DNA of 61,954 bases from Lachnospiraceae bacterium (GTDB lineage: Bacteria > Bacillota > Clostridia > Lachnospirales > Lachnospiraceae), in the NCBI GenBank assembly GCA_023663945.1, contig JAMPGL010000018.1, positions 1-61,954 on the forward strand. The letters are read 5' to 3'. Below are positions 15,212-24,219 of the stretch, piece after piece. The notes under the pieces are model-generated. The model was not told where the DNA came from, searched no databases, and saw only the letters and a list, made by a program, of their open reading frames with translations. Within the stretch, counting starts at the first letter, position 1. Each line of letters opens with the position of its first letter. A program made the position numbers and the translations under genes.

Positions 15212-17098
15212 ATGAGAAAGAAAATCGGCGTTTTTATCGGAGAAGTGGAGTCAGAATATCAGGAGGTAATTTTAAAATCTGTTTTCCGCAGGGCAGAGGA
15301 ACTTAATTATGACGTATTTGTGTTTTGTAATTTTGGTTCCTACGGGGATAACGTGCTTTATGCAGAGGGCGAGAAGAGTGTTATCCGGATTCCGGATGTA
15401 TCCAAGCTGGATGGGATTATGGTTGCGGAGGACACCTTTGATATTGACGGGATGGCAAGCGAAGTTTACCGACTGGTGAAGGAACAAGCCAAGTGCCCGG
15501 TAGTCTACCTTAGGGATTCCAAGGATGATTTTTATAATGTTCTGGTGGAGGATGGAGAGGCGATTGCGGATATTACCAGACATTTTATTCACCATCATGG
15601 ATTCCGCGATATTTGCTTTATGACCGGAGACATGAAGAGTGAGGATGCGCAGAAGAGGTATCGGTGGTTTCTTACGGTCATGGAAGAGGAAAAGATTCCC
15701 GTCACGGAACATATGGTTTTTGAAGGCGATTATTGGAGAACCAAAGGCAAAGAGGCGGTAGACTGGTATATGGAGGGCAGGGATACCTATCCGCAGGCGA
15801 TTATCTGCTCTAATGACTATATGGCTTTATCCATATGCAATGAATTAAAGAGGCGGGGCGTGCGGATTCCAGAGGATGTGTGCGTGTCCGGTTATGATGA
15901 TATTTTGGAGGTGCGCAGATACCAGCCGTCAATTACCAGCATCAGCGCTCCCTTTGCGGCTATGGGCAAAAAGGCGGTGGAGATGATAGATAATGTCTGT
16001 AACCACCGGGAGCAGGAGCGCGTGGAGTGGCTTAAGCCTGCGCTGCAGCTTCGCGAGAGCTGTGGATGCGGGGACGGAAAGATGGACTTAGACATTACTG
16101 CCCTGCTTCATAAGATTTATATTCAGGAGGATCATGTCAAGCAGTCCGTTTATATGACTACAGAATATCAGGATGCTTTTGAGGAGGATGAGTATCTCCG
16201 CATTGCAGAAAAGTATCTTAAGAACATCAGGTGCAGCAGGGCATATCTGTGTATCTGTAATCAAGAGGAAAAGGAGTTTGAAAAGGCGGAGAGCGATAAC
16301 TCTTACACTCGGAAGATTATTTTGAAAAGGGTTTATGGACAGGATCATAAAAGCACCGCCCTTAACGAGGAGTTTGACCGTGGGGAGATTCTTCCCAGTG
16401 AAATCTTTGAAAGGGAGCAGGCGCATGGATATCATGTGTTCCCGGTTCATTACAAAAATAAATGTTATGGGTACATGGTGATGCTGTTCGAGGACGAGGA
16501 GTGGCCGGATGTCTATGTGCAGACGTATCTGTTAGGGCTTGCCAATGTGATTGAGGAGGCGGCAATGCACCGGGAAGTATCTTCTCTGGAGCAGATTCGG
16601 ACGCTGTATCACAAGGACGCACTGACTGGCATCTATAACCGCCGTGGATTTGAAAAGCATATGAGGAGCCTTCATGACCGCTATCAGGAGGAAGGAAAGT
16701 TCTTAAGCATTGTCAGCATTGACATGAACGGACTGAAATATATCAACGATAACTTTGGGCACTCTGAGGGCGATGAGGCGCTCTGCAGGCTTGCTAAGAT
16801 TTTGGAAGAGCTGATGGGAGAGGATGAGATTTGCGCACGAGTGGGCGGAGACGAGTATTTTGTGCTTCTTTATTCGGACAAGAAGGAGCGTGAGCTGGAA
16901 TTTGCGGAGCAGTTCATTCACGCCATGCGTGAATCGGAGGAGCGGACGCCCAAGCCGTATCCCTTCCGCGCGAGCTTTGGAATCTGCTGTATCAGCGATG
17001 AGCAGGGGCTTTCCCTGATGTCCTGCATGCAGCTTGCGGATAAGAGGATGTATGTGCAAAAGAAGCAGTATAAAATGATGCATGAGAAGTTTGCATAA
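15212..17098 (+). CDS. Diguanylate cyclase with LacI-type sugar-binding sensor domain
   Basis: A 628-residue protein starting at ATG 15212 behind AGGAGG (an in-frame ATG at 15191 lies upstream of that site). Residues 1-285 are a periplasmic-binding-protein-like sensor of the LacI/GalR kind (KKIGVFIGEVESEYQEVILKSVFRRAEEL, FITGD..., PQAIICSNDYMALSICNELKRRG, VSGYDD), without the DNA-binding headpiece and without a signal peptide, so it would sense a cytoplasmic ligand. A helical/GAF-like linker follows to about 460. The GGDEF domain (about 465-625) has DALTGIYNRRGF, DMNGLKYINDNFGHSEGDEAL and the active-site loop GGDEY at about 546. The loop is intact, so synthesis of c-di-GMP is likely. Confidence 0.85.
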   Translation: MRKKIGVFIGEVESEYQEVILKSVFRRAEELNYDVFVFCNFGSYGDNVLYAEGEKSVIRIPDVSKLDGIMVAEDTFDIDGMASEVYRLVKEQAKCPVVYLRDSKDDFYNVLVEDGEAIADITRHFIHHHGFRDICFMTGDMKSEDAQKRYRWFLTVMEEEKIPVTEHMVFEGDYWRTKGKEAVDWYMEGRDTYPQAIICSNDYMALSICNELKRRGVRIPEDVCVSGYDDILEVRRYQPSITSISAPFAAMGKKAVEMIDNVCNHREQERVEWLKPALQLRESCGCGDGKMDLDITALLHKIYIQEDHVKQSVYMTTEYQDAFEEDEYLRIAEKYLKNIRCSRAYLCICNQEEKEFEKAESDNSYTRKIILKRVYGQDHKSTALNEEFDRGEILPSEIFEREQAHGYHVFPVHYKNKCYGYMVMLFEDEEWPDVYVQTYLLGLANVIEEAAMHREVSSLEQIRTLYHKDALTGIYNRRGFEKHMRSLHDRYQEEGKFLSIVSIDMNGLKYINDNFGHSEGDEALCRLAKILEELMGEDEICARVGGDEYFVLLYSDKKERELEFAEQFIHAMRESEERTPKPYPFRASFGICCISDEQGLSLMSCMQLADKRMYVQKKQYKMMHEKFA

Positions 17099-17145
17099 GA
17101 GGTTTGCATAAACGGATATTGATGGAAAGTGAATAATGGACAGCA

Positions 17146-17178
17146 AAACGCCCGCTCTGAAATTTGAAGCGGGCGTTT
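17146..17178. terminator. Bidirectional terminator between the cyclase gene and the pfl operon
   Basis: AAACGCCCGCT (17146-17156) pairs perfectly with AGCGGGCGTTT (17168-17178). T-rich tails occur on both strands. A smaller hairpin ACGCAGG/CCTGCGT lies at 17181-17201. Confidence 0.85.
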
Positions 17179-17236
17179 GCACGCAGGCAGGCAACCTGCG
17201 TAAATATATGGCTTATGATGTAAGCAAAGTTAATGG

Positions 17237-17479
17237 TTAGATGGACTCATGGAAAGTACGGGAAATAACATCAGCCTGCTGTTCGGGAGTTAATTTGATA
17301 AAATTAACTGCATATCCGGAAACACGGATTGTAAGCTGAGGATAATTCTCGGGATGCTTCTGAGCGTCCAATAATGTATCTCTGTTTAAAACGTTAACGT
17401 TAAGATGATGTCCGCCCTTTGTTGCATAGCCATCTAATAATGATACTAAGTTATCTACCTGAGCAGTATTTGTTGCCAT
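17237..17479 (-). CDS. grcA: Stand-alone glycyl-radical domain of pyruvate formate-lyase (GrcA-like)
   Basis: An 80-residue protein equal to the C-terminal domain of pyruvate formate-lyase: a [20 protein letters not shown] segment, [19 protein letters not shown], and the radical site RVSGYAVNF, where the glycine is converted to a glycyl radical by PflA. The family ending ([16 protein letters not shown]) is complete. The start at 17479 (MATNTAQ) is set by AAAGGAGG 10 bases upstream. In E. coli the similar YfiD/GrcA is a spare part that replaces a damaged PFL domain. Here the main PFL gene lacks this domain, so this protein is probably essential for its activity rather than a backup. It is the last gene of the pfl operon. 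Confidence 0.9.
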   Translation of the reverse strand: MATNTAQVDNLVSLLDGYATKGGHHLNVNVLNRDTLLDAQKHPENYPQLTIRVSGYAVNFIKLTPEQQADVISRTFHESI

Positions 17480-17499
17480 GGTAATCATACCTCCTTTAA

Positions 17500-17703
17500 T
17501 TAATGAAAATCATCCAATCCATCCTGCAGGGTGGGTACGCTGCACGCCAGAGGAGTTCTGGAACAGTCTGTGCATCCCATGGTCTGAACAGTTTTGGATT
17601 GTTCCTCGGCAGCGTCAGTGTCCACGTTAACGTGCCCGACACCCATTGCCATACCGGAATCCAGCATTTTCACAAGATCGTCGATCATACTTTTTTCATC
17701 CAT
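17500..17703 (-). CDS. Small cysteine-containing paralogue of the start of the glycyl-radical domain
   Basis: A 67-residue ORF between pflB and the radical-domain gene, with an AGGAGG site 8 bases before ATG 17703. Its first half ([24 protein letters not shown]) aligns with the first part of the radical domain ([23 protein letters not shown]), but the RVSGY radical site is absent. The second half has a CTDC pair and another Cys (LACS) in a segment unlike PFL. It is not a frameshifted PFL piece, because it has its own ribosome site and stop. The function is unknown; a scaffold or protector of the split enzyme is only a guess. Confidence 0.7.
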   Translation of the reverse strand: MDEKSMIDDLVKMLDSGMAMGVGHVNVDTDAAEEQSKTVQTMGCTDCSRTPLACSVPTLQDGLDDFH

Positions 17704-17774
17704 TTGTCGTACCTCCTGAAGGTGGATTGTGTTATAAGCTCTTATATTCCAAGGCGCATTGTGCCTATGGAAAA

Positions 17775-19814
17775 TTATTTATTCAGGTCAACTTCGATGT
17801 CGCCTGCAAATACCTGATCCTCTTTGCCGAGAGCTCCGGGAATGATGGTGAAGGTATTGGAGATACCATCCTGTGCATCATTGAAAGGAAGCTTGGATAC
17901 GGAAGATAAGGATGCTACTGCACCGTGGGTGTCGCGTCCATGCATCGGGTTAGCACCGGGAGCGAAAGGCTGTCCTTTCTTACGTCCGTCAGGCGTGTTT
18001 CCGGTAGCCTTACCATAAGTTACGTTGGAAGTAATGGTAAGGATGGAGGTTGTAGGAACGCCGTTCCGGTAGGTGTGGTGTCTCCGGATAGCCGTCATGA
18101 ATTTATGAACAACATCCTGAGCGATTGCATCTACACGGTCATCATCGTTGCCGTATTTCGGGAAGTCTCCGGTTGTCTTGAAGTCAACGATAATGCCGTC
18201 TTCGTCACGGATCACTTCAACCTTGGCATACTTGATAGCTGATAAGGAGTCAGCTACGATGGAAAGACCTGCAACGCCGGTTGCAAAGTAGCGCTTAACG
18301 TCTCTGTCATGGAGCGCCATCTCAGCTCTCTCATAGCAGTATTTGTCATGCATATAATGAATGATGTTCAGGGTGTTAACGTAAACGTCAGCCTGCCATT
18401 CCATCATATCGATGAATTTGCTGTAAACATCATCATAATCAAGAACATCGCCGGTAACAGGACGATACTTCGGTCCAACCTGCTTCTTGGTAACTTCGTC
18501 GATACCGCCGTTTAATGCGTAAAGCAGACACTTAGCAAGGTTTGCTCTTGCTCCGAAGAACTGCATTTCCTTACCGATAACCATGGAGGATACGCAGCAT
18601 GCAATACCGTAGTCGTCACCGTGGGTTACTCTCATCAGGTCGTCGTTCTCATACTGGATAGAAGAGGTCTGGATAGACATCTTAGCGCAGTATCTCTTCC
18701 AGTTCTCAGGAAGTCTTGTAGACCAGAGAACGGTAAGGTTGGGCTCCGGGCTGGGTCCTAAGTTGGTCAAGGTGTGCAGATAACGGAAGCTCATCTTTGT
18801 AACCATAGGACGACCGTCAACGCCAACGCCGCCTAAGGATTCGGTTACCCATACAGGATCGCCTGCGAAAATCTGGTTGTACTCAGGAGTACGTGCAAAT
18901 TTAACGCAGCGCAGCTTCATGATGAAGTGATCAACAAATTCCTGAATCTCCTGTTCGGTAAAGGTTCCGTTCTTAAGGTCTCTCTCTGCATAGCAGTCAA
19001 GGAAGGTAGAGGTACGTCCGAGGGACATAGCAGCACCGTTCTGCTCCTTAACGGAACATAAGTATCCAAAGTAGGTAGCCTGGATTGCTTCTTTTACGTT
19101 GGTTGCGGGTTTGGAAATATCGCAGCCGTAAGAAGCAGCCATTTCTTTCATCATCTTAAGGGCAACCATCTGCTCGGAAAGCTCCTCACGAAGGCGAATC
19201 ACGTCGTCAGTCATAACACGTCCGGTAGAATCCTTCTGTGCCTGTTTGTCCTCGATCAGTCTGTCAATACCATAAAGAGCGACACGTCTGTAGTCGCCGA
19301 TGATACGTCCGCGTCCATAAGCATCCGGAAGACCTGTGATGATATGTGCGGAACGGCATGCTCTCATCTCTGCATTGTATGCATCGAAGCAGCCTGCATT
19401 GTGTGTTTTTCTGTGAGTGTTGAAAAATTCGCTGATCTCAGGATCTACTTTGTATCCGTTGTCCTCACATGCCTTTTCTGCCATTCTGATACCGCCGTAA
19501 GGCTGCAGGGAACGCTTAAAAGGAGCATCTGTCTGGAAACCAACGATTTTTTCTTTGGATTTGTCAAGGTAACCGGGACCGTGTGATGTAATGGTGGATA
19601 CAACCTTGGTATCCATATCAAGAACACCGCCTGCCTCGCGTTCCTTCTTTTGCAGATCAAGAACCATCTGCCATAAGTCTTTTGTGTCTTGCGTAGCTTC
19701 AGCTAAGAAGGATTCGTCACCATCATAAGGATGGTAGTTTCTCTGAATGAAGTCACGTACGTTAACCTCGTTCTCCCACTTGCCGCCTACAAAATCTGTC
19801 CATTCTGGTCTCAT
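17775..19814 (-). CDS. pflB: Pyruvate formate-lyase catalytic subunit lacking the glycyl-radical domain
   Basis: A 679-residue formate C-acetyltransferase body. It converts pyruvate and CoA to acetyl-CoA and formate in the cytoplasm. The catalytic cysteine pair is Cys406-Cys407 in GIACCVSSM, equivalent to Cys418/419 of E. coli. The full-length family is about 760 residues; this one stops after [20 protein letters not shown], exactly where the C-terminal radical domain begins in other PFLs, and that domain is a separate gene at 17237-17479. The end is a genuine TAA, not a frame break. The operon order is pflB, a 67-residue ORF, then grcA. The promoter is at 19884-19913, and AGGAGG precedes the start. 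Confidence 0.95.
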   Translation of the reverse strand: MRPEWTDFVGGKWENEVNVRDFIQRNYHPYDGDESFLAEATQDTKDLWQMVLDLQKKEREAGGVLDMDTKVVSTITSHGPGYLDKSKEKIVGFQTDAPFKRSLQPYGGIRMAEKACEDNGYKVDPEISEFFNTHRKTHNAGCFDAYNAEMRACRSAHIITGLPDAYGRGRIIGDYRRVALYGIDRLIEDKQAQKDSTGRVMTDDVIRLREELSEQMVALKMMKEMAASYGCDISKPATNVKEAIQATYFGYLCSVKEQNGAAMSLGRTSTFLDCYAERDLKNGTFTEQEIQEFVDHFIMKLRCVKFARTPEYNQIFAGDPVWVTESLGGVGVDGRPMVTKMSFRYLHTLTNLGPSPEPNLTVLWSTRLPENWKRYCAKMSIQTSSIQYENDDLMRVTHGDDYGIACCVSSMVIGKEMQFFGARANLAKCLLYALNGGIDEVTKKQVGPKYRPVTGDVLDYDDVYSKFIDMMEWQADVYVNTLNIIHYMHDKYCYERAEMALHDRDVKRYFATGVAGLSIVADSLSAIKYAKVEVIRDEDGIIVDFKTTGDFPKYGNDDDRVDAIAQDVVHKFMTAIRRHHTYRNGVPTTSILTITSNVTYGKATGNTPDGRKKGQPFAPGANPMHGRDTHGAVASLSSVSKLPFNDAQDGISNTFTIIPGALGKEDQVFAGDIEVDLNK

Positions 19815-19883
19815 TTTGCGTAAGCCTCCTACATTAAATTTTTGATATATTTTTGCATAACACTATGCTTTTACCGTAGTTTC

Positions 19884-19913
19884 ATTATATGTTACAAGGT
19901 AAGAAACAGTCAA
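19884..19913 (-). promoter_or_regulatory. Promoter of the pfl operon
   Basis: On the minus strand TTGACT (19908-19913) and TATAAT (19884-19889) are separated by 18 bases, about 70 bases upstream of pflB. Confidence 0.75.
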
Positions 19914-20001
19914 GGCAAAGAGTGTACTTTTTTATGAACAAAGTATGGATTTTACGGAAATTTTAGAAATCTTTTGTAAAAAGTGCTGTCAGAGTTTAGT
20001 C

Positions 20002-20030
20002 TTGCCAGAAATCGGGTAAAGTATTATACT
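20002..20030 (+). promoter_or_regulatory. Promoter of the DUF1858 gene
   Basis: TTGCCA at 20002-20007 and TATACT at 20025-20030 with a 17-base spacer, divergent from the pfl promoter. Confidence 0.7.
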
Positions 20031-20070
20031 GTAGAAGTTCACAGATTAGACGATAAGGAGGTTATGAGAT

Positions 20071-20262
20071 ATGGCACAGATTACCAAAGACATGACGATT
20101 GGTGAGATTTTAAGAACAAATCCGAATGTTGCACCGATTCTTATGGAAGCAGGCATGCACTGTCTGGGCTGTCCTTCTGCGCAGGGAGAAAGCCTTGAGG
20201 AGGCGGCGATGGTTCACGGAATGGATATAAATGATCTGATGGCAAAGATTGAGGTTTTATAA
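20071..20262 (+). CDS. DUF1858 domain protein
   Basis: A 63-residue protein that is entirely one DUF1858 domain: [43 protein letters not shown]. The CLGC pair at about residues 27-30 is the conserved feature of the family, which is found alone or fused to redox and iron-sulfur enzymes; the molecular role is not settled. AAGGAGG precedes ATG 20071. It is divergent from pflB, an anaerobic context that fits a redox role (inference). Confidence 0.85.
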   Translation: MAQITKDMTIGEILRTNPNVAPILMEAGMHCLGCPSAQGESLEEAAMVHGMDINDLMAKIEVL

Positions 20263-20288
20263 TTTTTTTTGTCATAGAATTTGTCATG

Positions 20289-20330
20289 AAAAAGGAGCTT
20301 TCGGACTGATTAATCCGGAAGCTCCTTTTT
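20289..20330. terminator. Bidirectional terminator between DUF1858 and nhaC genes
   Basis: A 16-bp stem, AAAAAGGAGCTTTCGG with CCGGAAGCTCCTTTTT, with one G-U pair and a 10-base loop. U runs on both strands. Confidence 0.9.
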
Positions 20331-20381
20331 GCCAATAAGCCGGTCCGCTTTACGGGGCGGCGTTTGCTCAATATGCTTACT

Positions 20382-21998
20382 TTACTCTTCACTGATAGGA
20401 CGCGTGCGAAGCTTGATGATGAATAAAACTCCCAGCATCAGCACGATGCCGACAGGAAGGGAAATCCAAGCATTCTGCGTAAATCCTGCCACAATGTAAG
20501 TGACAAAAGAAACCGCGGCGGCAACTATCGCATAGGGAAGCTGGGTGGACACATGGTTTACATGATTACACTGCGCACCGGCGCTTGCCATAATGGTAGT
20601 ATCCGAAATGGGAGAGCAGTGGTCTCCGCATACAGCGCCTGCCATGCAGGCGGAAATGGATATAATCATAAGCTGCGGGTTGGAGTTTGCAAATACGGCA
20701 ACCACAATGGGAATCAGGATTCCGAAAGTACCCCATGAGGTTCCGGTGGAGAATGCCAAAAAGCATCCTACCAGGAAAATAATGGCAGGCAGGAAGTTCA
20801 TCAGACCGCGTGCGCTGTTTTCCATAGCTCCTGCAACAAATACTGCGGCGCCGAGGCTGTCCGTCATTGCCTTGAGCGTCCATGCAAAGGTCAAAATCAA
20901 AATAGCGGGAACCATCGCCTTAAAACCGGAGGGAAGGCAGTCCATACATTCGGAAAATGTCAGAACCCTTCTGCACAGGTAAATGATGATGGTGATGATG
21001 ATAGCAAAAATACTTCCCAGAGCAAGTCCGACGGATGCATCGGAATTGGAAAAGGCGGCAACAAAGCCTTCTCCCTCAAAGAAACCGCCGGTGTAGATCA
21101 TGCCGATCACACAGCAGATAATCAATGTGACAATGGGAATGATCAGGTCGATTACTTTACCCTTTGCGCCTGCGGGAGCGGTTTCCTCTGCGGAAGAAAC
21201 ATCCCCGGAAGTAAAGAGGTCGCCCTTTATTGCATTCTGCTCGTGAGTGCGCATGGAGCCGAACTCAACCCCCATAAGAATCATAGCGATCATCATAACG
21301 ATAGTCAGCAGTGCGTAATAGTTGTAAGGGATTGCCCGGATAAAAATGGAAAATCCGTCTTCGCCCTCCACAAAGCCGGTTACTGCGGCGGCCCATGAGG
21401 AAATCGGCGCAATGATGCATACCGGAGCGGCAGTGGCATCGATTAAGTAAGCAAGCTTTGCGCGGGACACCTTATGCCGGTCGGTGACAGGCTTCATAAC
21501 GCTTCCTACGGTAAGGCAGTTAAAATAGTCGTCAATAAAAATCAGGACGCCCAGCGCAATCGTTGCAAGCTGTGCACCGGCGCGGGACTTAATCTTTTCT
21601 TTGGCAAATTCGCCAAAGGCAGCCGAACCGCCTGCGCGGTTCATCAGGCTGACCATAGCACCCAAAATTACAAGGAATACTAAGATTCCCACATTATAGC
21701 TGTCGGATAAAACAGCTACAAAGCCATCGTTAAAGATATGGGTGATGGTTCCTTCAAAACTAAAATTGGAATAGAACAGCCCGCCCACCAGAATACCGAT
21801 AAACAGGGAACTGTAAACCTCCTTGGTGATCAGTGCAAGCACAATTGCAACGATGGGAGGAACAAGTGCCCAAAAGGTAGCGTACATGGGTGGAAGCGCG
21901 GCTTCCTCTTCAGCGGCAAGAGCCATAAGCGGAGAAAGAAGCATACAGATAGATAATACGCTTGCCCCGGCAATCAGCCCTTTTTTTAAATTTTTCAT
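20382..21998 (-). CDS. NhaC-family Na+/H+ or Na+/substrate antiporter
   Basis: A 538-residue membrane carrier with about 11-12 transmembrane segments. Recognisable stretches of the NhaC family are VYSSLFIGILVGGLF, LGVLIFIDDYFNCLTVGSVMKPVTD, PVCIIAPISSWAAAVTG, and FSTGTSWGTFGILIPI with ICGDHCSPISDTTIMAS near the C-terminal end. The N-terminus looks like a cleavable or first membrane segment ending in ALAAEEE. AAAGGAG precedes the start codon at 21998. The family exchanges sodium for protons or for organic substrates (malate/lactate, amino acids); the substrate cannot be told here. It has its own promoter and is monocistronic. Confidence 0.9.
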   Translation of the reverse strand: MKNLKKGLIAGASVLSICMLLSPLMALAAEEEAALPPMYATFWALVPPIVAIVLALITKEVYSSLFIGILVGGLFYSNFSFEGTITHIFNDGFVAVLSDSYNVGILVFLVILGAMVSLMNRAGGSAAFGEFAKEKIKSRAGAQLATIALGVLIFIDDYFNCLTVGSVMKPVTDRHKVSRAKLAYLIDATAAPVCIIAPISSWAAAVTGFVEGEDGFSIFIRAIPYNYYALLTIVMMIAMILMGVEFGSMRTHEQNAIKGDLFTSGDVSSAEETAPAGAKGKVIDLIIPIVTLIICCVIGMIYTGGFFEGEGFVAAFSNSDASVGLALGSIFAIIITIIIYLCRRVLTFSECMDCLPSGFKAMVPAILILTFAWTLKAMTDSLGAAVFVAGAMENSARGLMNFLPAIIFLVGCFLAFSTGTSWGTFGILIPIVVAVFANSNPQLMIISISACMAGAVCGDHCSPISDTTIMASAGAQCNHVNHVSTQLPYAIVAAAVSFVTYIVAGFTQNAWISLPVGIVLMLGVLFIIKLRTRPISEE

Positions 21999-22032
21999 AA
22001 TTATACTCCTTTCGCTTTCGTTTAAACACTTT

Positions 22033-22061
22033 ATTCTAGCATTAAATGATTAAAAATCCAA
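22033..22061 (-). promoter_or_regulatory. Promoter of the nhaC-like gene
   Basis: Minus-strand TTGGAT (22056-22061) and TAGAAT (22033-22038) with a 17-base spacer. Confidence 0.6.
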
Positions 22062-22088
22062 GCTTTTTTAATATTTATGCAAAAAAAT

Positions 22089-22115
22089 CTCCGCCTCTGA
22101 TAAACAGAAGCGGAG
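22089..22115 (-). terminator. Terminator of mecA
   Basis: CTCCGCCTCTG pairs with CAGAAGCGGAG (one G-U pair), with seven T following on the minus strand, 8 bases past the mecA stop. Confidence 0.85.
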
Positions 22116-22122
22116 GAACCGT

Positions 22123-22911
22123 TTAGATACAGGATAACGATTGTATTGCGACATTTTTGATTACAGGCTCAAAGTGTTCTTCCAGATAAGCTTCCGATGC
22201 GGGAACGGATTTTACGCCGGAGCCGTATTCGGAAAGGATATTGCACACCTTGTTAAATTCTACCGGTGAGTGCATGCTCTTGGAAACAACCAGCAAAAAG
22301 CTGCCGTCCTGCTGTTTGTACAGAGAGTTGGAACCGGCATAAAAGCTGCATAACACATGCGAGGCCGCGCATGCCTCGCGCAGGCTCTTGAAAGAAAAGA
22401 TCTTGGTAAGCTCCGTGGGAACAGAGGTGTCAGAAAGCTTTTTCTGGAGAGCGTTTTTGAAAGAACGCTTTACCTCTTCCGTGGAATCTATTTCAAGAGA
22501 GCCTGTATCCGAAGCATCGGCTGTCCGTCCGTTTTGGATTTTTTTGAAAAGATCGAGAACGGCGTCGGCGCCGTCGCTGAGCGTATCCAAAACTTCATCC
22601 AGAGTGCTGTCGTCCTGATGGACGGAAGGAGCAAACTTGGAAAAACGGGTATCCAGCTCGTCGGGATCTTCTACTTTGGTGATGATCAGGACAATGCATT
22701 CGGAATTTAACGGGATTGCTTCTATCATTAAAGGAATATCCTCTGCCTCAAACCCAAATTCGAAAGACGCCTGCTGCATCATGTCCCGGAACAAATCTTT
22801 TGCCTTTTCGGTACCGTAAGCAAGTTCACTGAGCTTTAGTTCCCTATCTGCCAGATCCTCTCTGGTAAGAGTGCAGCGAATTTGATGATCGTTTACTTTT
22901 TCTATTTTCAT
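22123..22911 (-). CDS. mecA: Adaptor protein MecA
   Basis: A 262-residue adaptor that delivers substrate proteins to the ClpC-ClpP protease in Firmicutes. The N-terminal domain (MKIEKVNDHQIRCTLTREDL, ELAYGTEKAKDLFRDMM, about 1-80) and the C-terminal domain (IFSFKSLREACAAS, SLYKQQDGSFLLVV, LSEYGSG near the end) are both recognisable, joined by an acidic linker of about 60 residues. The linker is longer than in Bacillus. The gene is monocistronic. The minus strand upstream carries TTGACT and TATAAT 15 bases apart, a possible promoter with a short spacer. Confidence 0.9.
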   Translation of the reverse strand: MKIEKVNDHQIRCTLTREDLADRELKLSELAYGTEKAKDLFRDMMQQASFEFGFEAEDIPLMIEAIPLNSECIVLIITKVEDPDELDTRFSKFAPSVHQDDSTLDEVLDTLSDGADAVLDLFKKIQNGRTADASDTGSLEIDSTEEVKRSFKNALQKKLSDTSVPTELTKIFSFKSLREACAASHVLCSFYAGSNSLYKQQDGSFLLVVSKSMHSPVEFNKVCNILSEYGSGVKSVPASEAYLEEHFEPVIKNVAIQSLSCI

Positions 22912-23137
22912 ATTATTATCACATCCTTACTATTAAGATACTGTTATCCTGTTGTTTGGTGACACCCAAATCCTTTCTTTCTATATAAATAAGGGCATTC
23001 ACTAAAAATATATTATACTTTGTGAGAATTTAAGTCAATAGGACAGGAAAACAGTTTAAAAAAATTTTATAAAATCAGCTAAATTCTTCACTTTTTGCCC
23101 TATTTGTTAAAAATAAATAAAAATTTTAAAATTATGC

Positions 23138-23166
23138 TTGCATATTTTGGTAAAAAGTACTATAAT
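23138..23166 (+). promoter_or_regulatory. Strong promoter facing the 52-nt repeat array
   Basis: TTGCAT at 23138-23143 and a perfect TATAAT at 23161-23166 with a 17-base spacer. No ORF of useful length starts within 600 bases. Confidence 0.75.
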
Positions 23167-23172
23167 CTTCCA

Positions 23173-23222
23173 TGTAAGATGCCTCCGGGTAAATCAAGTA
23201 TCGGAAGGAGGCATGGTTTTAG
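23173..23222 (+). ncRNA. Candidate short RNA or attenuator hairpin
   Basis: Directly at the expected start of transcription, ATGCCTCC (23179-23186) pairs with GGAGGCAT (23207-23214), followed by GGTTTTAGCTTTAATTT. It may terminate a short RNA of about 50 nt or act as an attenuator ahead of the array. Confidence 0.4.
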
Positions 23223-23267
23223 CTTTAATTTAATACGATCTAAATAAATAATCAACTAATATTTCCA

Positions 23268-23580
23268 ATCCCGCAGGGGGAATGCTCTTATCTGAGGAGA
23301 TACTCCCATTACAGAAATACTCTCATCAAAGGGAACGCTCTTAGTTAAAGAAATACTTTCATAGAGAAATATCCTCATTAAAGGGAATGTTCTGATCACG
23401 AGACATTTTCATGAAAAGAAATACCCTCATTAAAGGGAACGTTCTGATCACGAAGTGCTTTCATGAAAAGAAGTTTCCTCATTAAAGGGAATGTTCTGAT
23501 CACGAAGTGCTTTCATGAAAAGAAATTTCCTCACCGGAGAGAATGCTCTTAGCAAGTAGATCCTCATAGGAGAGCAGGAG
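23268..23580 (+). repeat. Six contiguous 52-nt tandem repeats in a gene-free region
   Basis: The motif GGGAA(T/C)G recurs at 23278, 23331, 23383, 23435, 23487 and (as GAGAATG) 23539, a period of 52-53. The central three units are nearly identical (CTCATTAAAGGGAA, GTTCTGATCACGA, TTTCATGAAAAGAA); the outer ones diverge. There are no spacers, so it is not CRISPR. The period is not a multiple of three and no ORF covers it. Each unit contains the small palindromes TGATCA and TTTCATGAAA. A hairpin CAGGCA/TGCCTG follows at 23594-23608. Confidence 0.85.
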
Positions 23581-23832
23581 ATATATAGTCTTGCAGGCAT
23601 CGTGCCTGTCGTACAGAGTCGTTCAAATTTTCATTTGTTATAATTCACTTTAATTTGAATGTTCGAAGCGGAAGTTTAAATTGGATACGTACCCGGCATC
23701 TTATCTGTTTTTATTATCGTCATTATCAGAAAAAGTATAATCAGTTTCGGAATTAATTTATCTTTTTGACATGACATATCACGGATCCTTTTGGAAAATG
23801 TCAAAGTCCGGAACGGATGGGAGAAAAATAAA

Positions 23833-24039
23833 ATGAATGCCAAATATGAACCTTTAAGGTCACGTCTTGAAAGAATGGAAAGGGCAGGCGTAAAGCTGTA
23901 CTTAAATGGCGCTCCGTCCACTACGGAATATATTTTGCGAAGATGTGTAAGAGAAGGCACAGTGTATATGCCTGACTATGTGACCGATAGAGATGGAAAC
24001 GTAAAAGAGATCCGGTATGACCGGGTCCGCAGGAGATGA
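23833..24039 (+). CDS. Small basic protein of unknown function
   Basis: A 68-residue ORF. ATG 23833 is preferred over an upstream ATG at 23791 because GGGAG lies 9 bases before it. The protein is rich in Arg and Glu (YEPLRSRLERMERAGVKLYLNGAP, then YILRRCVREGTVYMPDYV) and ends in a basic tail DRVRRR. I do not recognise a family, though short helical proteins of this kind are common in Lachnospiraceae. A TGTTATAAT extended -10 at about 23637-23645 could drive it. Coding potential is supported by clean codon use but not certain. Confidence 0.5.
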   Translation: MNAKYEPLRSRLERMERAGVKLYLNGAPSTTEYILRRCVREGTVYMPDYVTDRDGNVKEIRYDRVRRR

Positions 24040-24219
24040 TTGCCTCCTATCAATCTGGCACCGGGGGAAAGAGATGATTTAGCAGGAAAGCCCCTAAAAC
24101 GATTAGTTAAAGAATACTCCGGTACCCCGGCGTCAGCATAATTTGTTAAAAAAAGTCAAAATTGGTAATGACGATGTAGGAATAGTCTGCTATAATTAGG
24201 GCGATTGGAGGGTTATGGG

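Noticed and set aside
17775-17778. Sequencing frameshift truncating PFL
   Set aside because: The PFL end is a TAA with 71 bases and a good ribosome site before the next ORF; no single shift would rejoin the parts, because a second ORF with its own site lies between.
23268-23580. CRISPR array
   Set aside because: The 52-nt units are contiguous, without unique spacers, and no cas gene is present.
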